Assembly: GCA_040757595.1 (NCBI GenBank)
Contig: JBFLWP010000011.1
Location: forward strand, 59,467-123,466
Source of the DNA: Nitrospirota bacterium
GTDB taxonomy: Bacteria > Nitrospirota > Nitrospiria > Nitrospirales > Nitrospiraceae
DNA length: 64,000 bases
Direction of reading: 5' to 3'
Below the pieces are notes generated by a model. The model saw nothing but the letters and a program-made list of their open reading frames with translations, was not told the DNA's origin and ran no database searches. Positions 35,109-42,263 of the stretch are shown one piece after another; within the stretch, counting starts at the first letter, position 1, and each line of letters opens with the position of its first letter. The translations under genes and the position numbers were made by a program.

Positions 35109-35546
35109 TCAAGTCTGCGCGGGAATCGTCATCGGCTCTACGACGATCAGGACGCCGCGCATGATCGGATGGAGCGAACAGTGATAGGGGTACCGGCCGG
35201 GAGGGAGACCGGGAAGCGTGAAGCTCCCGTTCGGTGCGACCGATCCGGAGTCGAAGGCGCAGCCGGTTGGCGCTCCGTCCGGATCGTCGATCGAGCAGCC
35301 GTCGTGGGTGACCGTATGGTGGGACGCGGTCGGGTTGTCCCAGCGGACCGCCGCGCCGGTGGTGACGGTGGCCGAGGCGGGCATGTAGTAGGGTGATCCG
35401 CTGTCGATGATGATCTGGAAGGTCGGGGCCGCCGCAGTCCCCGGTCCCGCCGCCGACCACAGGAGGCCGGCCGCCAGCGCCGGGAGCACCGTAGGAATTC
35501 TGCGTTGAAAGCCCTTGGGGGACATCCGGGCCATGGATCGCACCAT
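35109..35546 (-). CDS. Exported amicyanin/plastocyanin-like cupredoxin
   Basis: The 145-residue protein has a signal peptide (TVLPALAAGLLWSAAGPGTAAA), so it acts in the periplasm or attached to the envelope. The type 1 copper site is visible: a histidine at 76/77 in TASHHTVTHDG, and Cys123, His126 and Met129 in PYHCSLHPIM. The short Cys-x2-His-x2-Met spacing matches amicyanin-type proteins, which carry single electrons. Two more cysteines (84 and 96) could form a disulfide. The start is one of three nearby ATG codons. A hairpin with a TTCG loop lies in its leader. Confidence 0.85.
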   Translation of the reverse strand: MVRSMARMSPKGFQRRIPTVLPALAAGLLWSAAGPGTAAAPTFQIIIDSGSPYYMPASATVTTGAAVRWDNPTASHHTVTHDGCSIDDPDGAPTGCAFDSGSVAPNGSFTLPGLPPGRYPYHCSLHPIMRGVLIVVEPMTIPAQT

Positions 35547-35558
35547 TCGCTAAGAGCC

Positions 35559-35599
35559 GCGAACCACCCGAAGGGTTCGCCGTATTGATGTTCATTATA
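35559..35599 (-). promoter_or_regulatory. Predicted -10 box and TTCG hairpin upstream of the cupredoxin gene
   Basis: On the minus strand TATAAT lies at 35599-35594, but no good -35 box is evident. The leader then holds GCGAACCC-TTCG-GGTGGTTCGC at 35580-35559, a stem with a UUCG loop and one small bulge, placed between promoter and start codon. Confidence 0.5.
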
Positions 35600-35659
35600 C
35601 CAAACACCGGGCGGCTTGCGGACTTCCCATCCGGTTCCTGGCAAAGCCCTTTGGGCTCT

Positions 35660-35668
35660 TGCTATACT
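35660..35668 (+). promoter_or_regulatory. Extended -10 promoter for the secreted Ig-like gene
   Basis: TGC immediately before TATACT (35663-35668) is an extended -10 element, so no strong -35 is needed. It lies 42 bases before ATG 35710. Confidence 0.5.
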
Positions 35669-35709
35669 CGGCGTCCTGGGCCGGCTGTAGACACTTGGAG
35701 GGCAAGATC

Positions 35710-36690
35710 ATGGTCTCTCGGATCCTGCTGGCGAGCTGGTTTCTGAGTTGGCTGTTGCCTGGCTCGTCGGCTCTTGCCTTTCGGATCACGGCGCCGGTCG
35801 CGGACTCGACGCTCGCGTCGGGGCAGGAGATTCCCGTTCGCGTCGAGTTGGGCATGGAGATCGGGATCAGCCGGGTGCGGTACTACTGGTACCGGCAGGG
35901 CGAGGAGCCGCTCGTGGCCCAACTGGCCCGACCGGCCCTGGAGGCGACGGCCTCCGTGTCGCCTCCTTACGGCGGGACGCTCCGAGTGCCGGCCGAGGCT
36001 TTCGGCGTGCTGCGGCTCCTAGCGGTGGGGGAGGTCACCCGCGGCCGGCTGGCGGGCAAGGAAGAGTTCGACGAGGTTCTGGTCCGGGTTGCGCCGCAGG
36101 CGGCCCTGACGGGGGTCGAGTTCGAGGTGGAGAAGCCCTGGCGGCTGGAGACCTTGGGAAAGATCCTGGAGGTGCCGGTCGTGGGACAGTTCGCTGATGG
36201 GGTGACCCGTCGCATCGGCGGAGCGTCGTCCGGCAGCGTCTACCGGAGCTCGGACGAAGCCGTCGTCGCCGTCGATTCGGACGGCCTGATCCGGGTCGCG
36301 GGCAACGGGCGGGCGATCGTGACGGTCGCCAACGGGGGCAAGGAAGGGACGATCTCGGTCGTGGTCAAAGCCGACGGGGAGGACAATCGGGCGCCGATTG
36401 CGAGGGCCGGGCCGGATCTGACCGTCAAAGGGGGGACCACCGTCGTGTTGAACGCCCTTCGAAGCTCGGATCCGGATGGCGACCCGCTGCAGTACGAGTG
36501 GACGCAGATTCGGGGCAACAAGGTGTCGCTCCTGGACCCGGGCAGTGCCAAGGCCACCTTCGTTGCCCCCGTCGTGTCGGCGCGTCGGCTCTTGCAGTTC
36601 CGGCTGCGCGTCACCGATATGAAAGGACCGGACACGGTGAAGGGGGCCGACGGCCTGCCCGCCTACGTCAACGTCTGGGTCGAACCGTAG
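35710..36690 (+). CDS. Secreted protein with Ig-like (Big-2) and PKD-like domains
   Basis: The 326-residue protein has a signal peptide (ILLASWFLSWLLPGSSALA). The first beta-rich region carries APVADSTLASGQEIPVRVEL. At about 145-235 a Big-2-like domain shows the pattern SSDEAVVAVDSDGLIRVAGNG. The last 90 residues (RAGPDLTVKGGTTVVLNA, SSDPDGDPLQYEWTQIRG) are a PKD/K319L-type sandwich. Such modules mediate adhesion or scaffolding outside the cell. No anchor is visible. ATG 35710 was chosen over an upstream ATG at 35659 because it starts the signal peptide directly. Confidence 0.82.
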   Translation: MVSRILLASWFLSWLLPGSSALAFRITAPVADSTLASGQEIPVRVELGMEIGISRVRYYWYRQGEEPLVAQLARPALEATASVSPPYGGTLRVPAEAFGVLRLLAVGEVTRGRLAGKEEFDEVLVRVAPQAALTGVEFEVEKPWRLETLGKILEVPVVGQFADGVTRRIGGASSGSVYRSSDEAVVAVDSDGLIRVAGNGRAIVTVANGGKEGTISVVVKADGEDNRAPIARAGPDLTVKGGTTVVLNALRSSDPDGDPLQYEWTQIRGNKVSLLDPGSAKATFVAPVVSARRLLQFRLRVTDMKGPDTVKGADGLPAYVNVWVEP

Positions 36691-36720
36691 CCCCCGCCCT
36701 CTCCGTTTCCTCCGGCGAGA

Positions 36721-36752
36721 CCGTCAGGGGCCGCAGAGGCGGCCCCTGACGG
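36721..36752. terminator. Perfect 14-pair hairpin between convergent genes
   Basis: CCGTCAGGGGCCGC (36721-36734), loop AGAG, and its exact complement at 36739-36752. It lies between the Ig-like gene and the peroxiredoxin gene, which converge, so it can serve both strands. There is no T run on either side. Confidence 0.65.
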
Positions 36753-36772
36753 AGCACGTCGCGGCGATCACG

Positions 36773-37408
36773 CTACCTGTTCGGTTGCGGCGTATAGCGC
36801 AGGTACGGCTTCACCGCTTTGAACCCCTTGGGAAACAGATTCTTGGCGTCGGCGTCGGACACGGCCGGGGTGATGATGCAGTCCTCGCCGTCCTTCCAGT
36901 TGGCAGGCGTGGCGACCTTGTAGTTGGCCGTCAACTGGAGGGAGTCGATGACCCGCAGCAGCTCGTCGAAGTTGCGGCCCGTGGAAGCCGGGTAGGTGAG
37001 CGTGAGCTTGATCTTTTTGTCGGGGCCGATGACGAACACGGACCGGACCGTCATGTTGTCCAGGGCGTTCGGGTGGATCATGTCATAGAGCGTCGCGACC
37101 TTCCGCTCCGGATCCGCAATCAGCGGGTAGTTCACGGTGCAACGCTGGGTTTCGTTGATGTCGTTGATCCAGCCCTTGTGAGCGTCCATGGGATCCACGC
37201 TGATCGCGATGACCTTGACGTTGCGCTTCTTGAACTCGGGCATGATCTTGGCTACGGTCCCGAGCTCGGTGGTGCAGACCGGCGTGAAGTCCTTGGGATG
37301 CGAGAAGAGGATGCCCCACCCGTTACCCAGCCATTCGTGGAAGTTGATCCTGCCCTCTGTCGTATCCGCCGTGAAATTCGGCGCTTCGTCTCCCAGACGC
37401 AAAGCCAT
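36773..37408 (-). CDS. 1-Cys peroxiredoxin (Prx6 family)
   Basis: The 211-residue enzyme reduces hydrogen peroxide and organic peroxides. The peroxidatic cysteine is Cys45 in SHPKDFTPVCTTELG, with the conserved Thr42 and Pro43 before it. The C-terminal extension (FPKGFKAVKPYLRYTPQP) is typical of the Prx6/AhpC-like 1-Cys group. Further cysteines at QRC and EDC are not in the usual resolving position. AAGGAG precedes ATG 37408, and a promoter is predicted at 37496-37467. It is probably monocistronic and cytoplasmic. Confidence 0.95.
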   Translation of the reverse strand: MALRLGDEAPNFTADTTEGRINFHEWLGNGWGILFSHPKDFTPVCTTELGTVAKIMPEFKKRNVKVIAISVDPMDAHKGWINDINETQRCTVNYPLIADPERKVATLYDMIHPNALDNMTVRSVFVIGPDKKIKLTLTYPASTGRNFDELLRVIDSLQLTANYKVATPANWKDGEDCIITPAVSDADAKNLFPKGFKAVKPYLRYTPQPNR

Positions 37409-37466
37409 GGCACACTCCTTTCGTTGAAGAAGGTTGAGATATGGATGGTGGTCTTGGGCATGGTGT

Positions 37467-37496
37467 ACGATACCGCCAACCGGGGCGGAAGTTCAA
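37467..37496 (-). promoter_or_regulatory. Predicted sigma-70 promoter of the peroxiredoxin gene
   Basis: On the minus strand TTGAAC (37496-37491), an 18-base spacer and TATCGT (37472-37467) lie about 60 bases before the start codon. Confidence 0.5.
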
Positions 37497-37623
37497 CGGC
37501 GAGATGCCGTCGGACGGCCTGCCGGACGTGACAGGAGGGCGGTTGCACGGAGGGGGGGATTCGTGCTAGATGGGTTCCCCTAGAGTCGTAGTCGGCGCAG
37601 TGAGTCGGTCAGAGGAGGAGGCG

Positions 37624-38088
37624 ATGGCGACCAAGCGGAAAAAGGCGAAAAAACCCCGCTCCAAGCCCCGTGTGAAAGCGGCCAAGGCCGCTAAGAAGAA
37701 GCGGAAGGTTGCCGCCAAGCGTCCGGCGCGCAGGAAGGCGACGGTCAAGCGGCGCAAGGCCGCGGTCGGCAAGAAGGCCGCTCAAAAGGCCAAGAAGGGG
37801 AAGGCTCCGGCAAAGGCGAAGGCCAGAGTCAAGGCGAAGCCCAAAGCCAAGGCCCCGATCGTGCCGGCGGCGCCTCCCAGCGGCGGGCCGGAGGTTTCAA
37901 GGCCGGCCATGGAGGAATCCAAGTCTCTGCATGACGAGCTGGCCGAGGACATCGCCTTGCCGGAAGACTTGGAGGAGGACATCCCCGGGGAGGACATGAA
38001 TCTCGATGATGACGAAGAGGCCGAGCCGGACTACCTCGACCGGCCCGACGACGTGGCCGGGGACAATGACGAGTATCACGGTTCTTGA
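37624..38088 (+). CDS. Histone H1-like basic protein with acidic tail
   Basis: In this 154-residue protein the first 85 residues are almost only Lys, Ala, Arg and Pro (for example KKAKKPRSKPRVKAAKAAKK), like bacterial H1-type or AlgP-type DNA-binding tails. After a proline/glycine linker, residues about 105-150 are strongly acidic (LAEDIALPEDLEEDIPGEDM, DDDEEAEPDY). A basic arm with an acidic tail on one chain suggests DNA binding tuned by intramolecular charge pairing. GAGGAGGAGG precedes ATG 37624. The repetitive basic half limits homology inference. Confidence 0.75.
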   Translation: MATKRKKAKKPRSKPRVKAAKAAKKKRKVAAKRPARRKATVKRRKAAVGKKAAQKAKKGKAPAKAKARVKAKPKAKAPIVPAAPPSGGPEVSRPAMEESKSLHDELAEDIALPEDLEEDIPGEDMNLDDDEEAEPDYLDRPDDVAGDNDEYHGS

Positions 38089-38217
38089 CGCGTGCAGCGC
38101 ACGACGCCCGTCGCCGACTGATCCTCCTCACCGCTCTGACGACGCTGCCGCCTCCACGGTGCTTGCCCGCGCCCTGGGCGTGGGGTTGTCCGAGGCTGGC
38201 GCCGTCGTTTCTCCATC

Positions 38218-38661
38218 GTGAGCCATTTCCTGTTCGTGGCGGGAGCTCTGAGGGAGCGAAGCTCCCAGGCCAGTGCCGAGCTGCAGCTGTCCCACGGACT
38301 CTGGGGGCTGCGCACCGCGCTGATCCGCGACAACCTGAAGACGTACCGCACGGAGCAGTCCTGCGGGCTCGTCTATGTGCTCAAGCTGGGCATCTGCGCC
38401 GGTTTCACCATCGTGTCCGACCTCTTGCCGCCGGAGGCCCTGGATGCGTTCGTGCGGGAGGAATTGCGGGCCGAGACGCAGTACGGATTCGTGCGGGTGA
38501 GCGTGACGCACACCTGGGCGTCGACCCCGGAGCAGAGCCTCGCCCTCCTGAACCGGATTTTGGAGGTGCCCGATCAGGCGGAGCTGACTCGGCGGCTCAC
38601 CCTGGGGATGCACCGGCTGACCCAGGACCAGCACCGTGCCCTCGTGCAGGCCTTGGGCTGA
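38218..38661 (+). CDS. Uncharacterised protein
   Basis: The 147-residue protein starts at GTG 38218 and reads MSHFLFVAGALRERSSQASAELQL. The centre is LKLGICAGFTIVSDLLPPEALDAFVREEL and the rest is helical and charged. Hydrophobic residues are spread as in a globular protein; there is no signal peptide or clear membrane segment. It contains two cysteines, not in a metal-binding spacing. Codon use matches the neighbours, which supports a real gene. It ends seven bases from the convergent Lon-domain gene. I do not recognise a family. Confidence 0.6.
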   Translation: MSHFLFVAGALRERSSQASAELQLSHGLWGLRTALIRDNLKTYRTEQSCGLVYVLKLGICAGFTIVSDLLPPEALDAFVREELRAETQYGFVRVSVTHTWASTPEQSLALLNRILEVPDQAELTRRLTLGMHRLTQDQHRALVQALG

Positions 38662-38668
38662 GGGGTCG

Positions 38669-39340
38669 TCAGAATCGCCGGCCGGTCATGACCTCGTAGG
38701 CTTCCTCGACCGTTCCCACTTCCCTGATCGTGACGTTGAGCTCCAGCGCCAAGCTCGACAGGCCCCACTGGGGCTCGTAGAACTGTCCGCGGGGAATGAG
38801 GATGGTGCGGTACCCTTCGCGGGCCGCCGCGCGCACCTTGTCCGGAATGGCGCCGACGACCCCGATCCGCCCGTCCGACTCGAGCGTGCCGGTCACGGCC
38901 ACTCCGCGCCGGATCGGGTCGCCCTTCAAGACGGCGATGAATCCGACCGCCATGGCGGCGCCCGCGCTCGGCCCGTCGCTGCTCGTCGGTACGTAGGAGA
39001 GACCGTAGATGGTCAGCGTCCCGGTGTGGCGGACGGCGGGCGTCCGGTCCACGGCGTATGTGAAGGCGGCTTGCATGGCGCGCAGGTAGGCGCCGAAGAA
39101 TTGCACCCGGTTGTTCCCCCATTGGAGATGGATCGGATCCGGGGAGGCCTTCTGGTCCCACTGGAGCAGCATGACTTCGAAGACGCCCCGGTTGTTGGAG
39201 GAGATCGCGCCGAGCACGGGGACCTCGACGACCGACTCCGCTCCGGCGGGGCTCGCAACGGACAGCAGGACCAGGAGAATCGAGCCACAGGCCAGGGCCG
39301 AGGGGAGCCGCCGTTTGTTGAGCCGGTCCGTCATGGGCAT
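38669..39340 (-). CDS. Exported stand-alone Lon-type (S16) protease domain
   Basis: The 223-residue protein has a signal peptide (PSALACGSILLVLLSVASPAGA) and then only the Lon proteolytic domain. The nucleophile Ser125 sits in SSDGPSAGAAMAVGF and the general base Lys168 in AIPDKVRAAAREGY. The 43-residue spacing equals Ser679-Lys722 of E. coli Lon. TGTLESDGRIGVVG matches the conserved Lon strand. There is no AAA+ module, so it cannot unfold substrates with ATP, and it would work outside the cytoplasm. It converges with the gene before it and is divergent from the pentapeptide-repeat gene. Confidence 0.85.
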   Translation of the reverse strand: MPMTDRLNKRRLPSALACGSILLVLLSVASPAGAESVVEVPVLGAISSNNRGVFEVMLLQWDQKASPDPIHLQWGNNRVQFFGAYLRAMQAAFTYAVDRTPAVRHTGTLTIYGLSYVPTSSDGPSAGAAMAVGFIAVLKGDPIRRGVAVTGTLESDGRIGVVGAIPDKVRAAAREGYRTILIPRGQFYEPQWGLSSLALELNVTIREVGTVEEAYEVMTGRRF

Positions 39341-39411
39341 CGGTGCTGCAGAGGCAGTCTAGGAAGATTCCGGAAGGATGTAAAGTCGGGCGTAGGGGCG
39401 TGGCGATGACC

Positions 39412-39440
39412 TTGCCGGAGCCGACCGTTCCGAGTAGAGT
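39412..39440 (+). promoter_or_regulatory. Predicted leaderless promoter of the pentapeptide-repeat gene
   Basis: TTGCCG (39412-39417), a 17-base spacer and TAGAGT (39435-39440) end six bases before ATG 39447. Transcription would start at or next to the start codon. Confidence 0.55.
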
Positions 39441-39446
39441 GCCGGT

Positions 39447-40535
39447 ATGACGCGGAGCGCTCGGTCCGGCCTGCTGCCGCTCGTCGTCGTACTGCTGTGC
39501 AGCGCTCCGCCGTCTCCGCCGGCGCAGGCCGCCTGCACGATTGATCGGACGCCCTCGGACCCGGCGGCTCCGTTCACGCGACATCTGGGGCCGGACTGCA
39601 GCGAGCAGGAGCGACAGGCGCAGGCCGTGTCCTCCGCCGATCTTCTCGCGGCGCTGAAGGCGGGGCGAGGCCTCGACCTGACCGGCGTGGTCGTCGCCGG
39701 GAACCTGATGCTGGATCAACTGCCTGTGATCCCCGTGAGCCGGGTGGACGGACTGTCGCCCGGCCTTCAGCGGGCCGTCCGGGATCGGGGACTGAAGGAG
39801 CTGCGCGTGATCGCCGGACCGGTTTCGATCCGGCGCTCTGTCGTTCGGGGCGCGATCCAAACGAACCTCCAGGACGGTCTCCTGCTGTTCAAGGGGCCGG
39901 TCACGATGGCCGGGACGACGTTCGAGCAACCGGTGGACCTCTCGCACTCGGGTTTTCTGGGACCGGTTGACGGATCGGAGGCGGTCTTCCTTCGCCAGAG
40001 CTTCTTCCTCAATTCGGTGTTCGCGCAGCCGGTCCGGTTCGAAAAGACGGCTTTCGGGGTCCATGCTCGCTTTCACCGGGCGGTGTTTGAGGAGCCGGTC
40101 ACCTTTCATCGGGCGGGATTCAACGGACTGGCGGAATTTCTGGAGGTGACGTTCGAGAAGGACGCCCGTTTCTCGCAGACCCACTTCAAGATGGGCACAG
40201 GGTTCTCGGGCAGCCAGTTTCGCGGCGCCCTGGATTTTTCCGAAGCCCTCTTCGAACGGGAGGCTTTTTTTCTCTTCACGCGGTTCGAGAAAGACGCCTA
40301 CTTCCGCCGCGCGACCTTCCGGGCCACCGCGGACTTTTCCGACGCGCGGTTCAACGGGGTGGACGACTTCTCCAAGACCTTCTTCAACGACCAGCCCCGC
40401 TTTACGAGGACGAAGGCCAACCGGGAGGGGGCCCCGCCGCTCGGGCTCCAAAACCCTCGGATCTTCTACGGAGTCACGGCGGCGCTGGGGATTTTTACCC
40501 TGTTCTTCGTCTGGGCTCTCCGGAAAAGGTCCTAG
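39447..40535 (+). CDS. Exported pentapeptide-repeat protein with C-terminal membrane segment
   Basis: The 362-residue protein has a signal peptide (LLPLVVVLLCSAPPSPPAQA). From about residue 120 to 320 it carries imperfect five-residue repeats with a central aromatic or leucine, for example AVFEEPVTFHRAGFNGLAEF and SEALFEREAFFLFTRFEKDA, which build a right-handed beta-helix. The C-terminus has one transmembrane helix (FYGVTAALGIFTLFFVWAL) and a short basic tail. The repeat domain would therefore lie in the periplasm. No ribosome site is visible, matching a predicted leaderless start. The function is unknown. Confidence 0.85.
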   Translation: MTRSARSGLLPLVVVLLCSAPPSPPAQAACTIDRTPSDPAAPFTRHLGPDCSEQERQAQAVSSADLLAALKAGRGLDLTGVVVAGNLMLDQLPVIPVSRVDGLSPGLQRAVRDRGLKELRVIAGPVSIRRSVVRGAIQTNLQDGLLLFKGPVTMAGTTFEQPVDLSHSGFLGPVDGSEAVFLRQSFFLNSVFAQPVRFEKTAFGVHARFHRAVFEEPVTFHRAGFNGLAEFLEVTFEKDARFSQTHFKMGTGFSGSQFRGALDFSEALFEREAFFLFTRFEKDAYFRRATFRATADFSDARFNGVDDFSKTFFNDQPRFTRTKANREGAPPLGLQNPRIFYGVTAALGIFTLFFVWALRKRS

Positions 40536-40563
40536 GCCGAGACCACTATATATAGAATTTTCC

Positions 40564-40592
40564 TTGCCTTTCTCTACATAAGGTAGTATAAG
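40564..40592 (+). promoter_or_regulatory. Predicted sigma-70 promoter of scpA-scpB
   Basis: TTGCCT (40564-40569), a 17-base spacer and TATAAG (40587-40592) lie in an AT-rich gap. They give a leader of about 30 bases before GTG 40629. Confidence 0.7.
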
Positions 40593-40628
40593 CGATCAAT
40601 CGTCTGACCGATACGGCCGGAGGGCCTC

Positions 40629-41390
40629 GTGGAACAGCTTGAAATTCCGTATCAAGTCCGTCTGCAGCAGTTCGAGGGACCGCTGGACCTGCTGCTGCAC
40701 CTGATCAAGAAGAACGAGATCAATATTTATGACATCCCGATCGCGTTGATTACGCAGCAGTATCTGGACTACCTCAGCCTGATGAAGTCCCTGAACCTGG
40801 CCGTGGCCGGGGAATTCCTGGTGATGGCGGCCACGTTGGTGCAGATCAAATCCCGGATGCTTCTCCCGGCCGATGAGACGGAGACCGACGAGGAAGAGGG
40901 ACCGGACCCGCGCGAGGAGCTGGTCAGACGGCTGCTGGCCTACAAGCAGTTCAAGGAGGCGGCCAGCCAGCTCGAGCACCAGGAACGGCTCTGGCGGGAC
41001 GTCTTCGCCCGGGAGCCGCTCCCCGTGGCCGAGGTCAGGTCCGAGGAGGCGCTGATCGAGGAGGTCTCGCTGTTCGACTTGGTGGATGCGCTCCAGTCGG
41101 TGCTCCTGCGGGCCCCCGATCCGCGCTTGCTCGAGATCGTTTCGGAGAACCTCACGGTCAAGGACCGGATGAATGCAATCCTGGAGACCCTGGAGAGCAA
41201 GGAGTCGGTCACGTTCCCGTCGCTCTTCGAGGGACAGTGCCACCGGCTGCTCATCATCGTGACGTTCCTGGCCCTGCTGGAGCTGACGCGGCTCAGGCTG
41301 GTGCGGGTGTTTCAAGCGGAGACCTTCGGTCCGATTCTCGTCTCCCGCGCCTTCATGCTGATGACCGACGAGGACGCGGGGGAGCTGTAA
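40629..41390 (+). CDS. scpA: Segregation and condensation protein A
   Basis: The 253-residue kleisin subunit links SMC heads and, with ScpB, compacts and separates the chromosome. The N-terminal YQVRLQQFEGPLDLLLHLI block and IYDIPIALITQQYLDYL are diagnostic. MAATLVQIKSRMLLP follows, and the C-terminal winged-helix segment ends the protein. An acidic linker (DETETDEEEGPD) lies in the middle. GGAGG sits five bases before GTG 40629. It is 22 bases upstream of scpB, forming the usual pair. Confidence 0.95.
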   Translation: MEQLEIPYQVRLQQFEGPLDLLLHLIKKNEINIYDIPIALITQQYLDYLSLMKSLNLAVAGEFLVMAATLVQIKSRMLLPADETETDEEEGPDPREELVRRLLAYKQFKEAASQLEHQERLWRDVFAREPLPVAEVRSEEALIEEVSLFDLVDALQSVLLRAPDPRLLEIVSENLTVKDRMNAILETLESKESVTFPSLFEGQCHRLLIIVTFLALLELTRLRLVRVFQAETFGPILVSRAFMLMTDEDAGEL

Positions 41391-41412
41391 GGAGCCAGGC
41401 TTGGAGGAGGCT

Positions 41413-42189
41413 ATGAAGACTACGTCAACGGTGCGTGCCGAGGGAGAAGCAGCGAAGGCGCCGTCGCCATTGGCCTTGTTTGAAGGCGGGCCGGAGACGC
41501 AGGAGCCGACCGCTTCGACGGCCGTTTCGTCTGGCGAGGGCGAGCCGGAGGCCCGGCCGGCGGTGGAAGAACGCGAGATGTGCGCGATCCTTGAGGCGCT
41601 CTTGTTCGTCTCTCAGGGACCGCTCACGGTCGAACGGATGGCCTCGGTGCTCGAGGGGGTTCCCAAGGCCGAGCTCAGGCAGGCGCTGAAGCGGATGCAG
41701 GAGGAGTATGAAGCGGCCGGCCGCAGCCTGCAGCTTGTGGAGATCGCCGGCGGGTTCCAACTGGTGACGCGCCCCGACTATGCGCCGTGGATCAAGCGGC
41801 TGGAAAAGGCAAAAGCGGCTCCCAAGCTCTCCCGGTCGGCGATGGAATCGCTGGCGATCATCGCCTACAAGCAGCCGATCGTCCGGTCGGAGATCGAGCA
41901 TATCCGCGGCGTCGAGACCTCCGGCGTCATTCGGACCCTCCTGGAGCGCAAACTCGTCCGGATCGTCGGCCGGAAGGACGTGCCTGGGCGGCCGATCATG
42001 TACGGGACGACCAAGTATTTCCTGCAACATTTCGGGCTCCGGGACCTTTCGGAACTCCCGCCCCTGCGCGAGTTCAAGGAGCTGGGCGAAGCCGAGCAGG
42101 CGGAGCTGCCGGTCGGGGAGGACCCCCTGACGATCGGCGCGGATCGCGACGCCGCCGAACCGGAGCCCGAGTCCGTCCACCACGCCTGA
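41413..42189 (+). CDS. scpB: Segregation and condensation protein B
   Basis: The 258-residue protein is the partner of ScpA in the SMC-ScpAB condensin. After a disordered N-terminus of about 55 residues come two winged helices, seen as ILEALLFVSQGPLTVERMA and LSRSAMESLAIIAYKQPI. The conserved REDVPGRP-like segment (VGRKDVPGRPIMYGTTKYFL) follows. ATG 41413 with GGAGG seven bases upstream was chosen over TTG 41401. The C-terminus is acidic. No other gene shares the operon downstream, because a new promoter follows. Confidence 0.95.
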   Translation: MKTTSTVRAEGEAAKAPSPLALFEGGPETQEPTASTAVSSGEGEPEARPAVEEREMCAILEALLFVSQGPLTVERMASVLEGVPKAELRQALKRMQEEYEAAGRSLQLVEIAGGFQLVTRPDYAPWIKRLEKAKAAPKLSRSAMESLAIIAYKQPIVRSEIEHIRGVETSGVIRTLLERKLVRIVGRKDVPGRPIMYGTTKYFLQHFGLRDLSELPPLREFKELGEAEQAELPVGEDPLTIGADRDAAEPEPESVHHA

Positions 42190-42228
42190 TCCCCCGGCTG
42201 TCCACCTGCCGGTCTCTTTCCGCAACCC

Positions 42229-42258
42229 TTGTCCTTTCTTCGACTGAATGCCTAGAAT
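42229..42258 (+). promoter_or_regulatory. Predicted leaderless promoter of the FAD/Fe-S dehydrogenase
   Basis: TTGTCC (42229-42234), an 18-base spacer and TAGAAT (42253-42258) end five bases before ATG 42264. No ribosome site is visible, so the mRNA probably starts at the initiation codon. Confidence 0.6.
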
Positions 42259-42263
42259 GGGCC

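Noticed and set aside
41787..42263. A 159-codon N-terminal extension of the FAD/Fe-S dehydrogenase
   Set aside because: It overlaps scpB in another frame and crosses the predicted promoter; homologous sequence begins just after ATG 42264.
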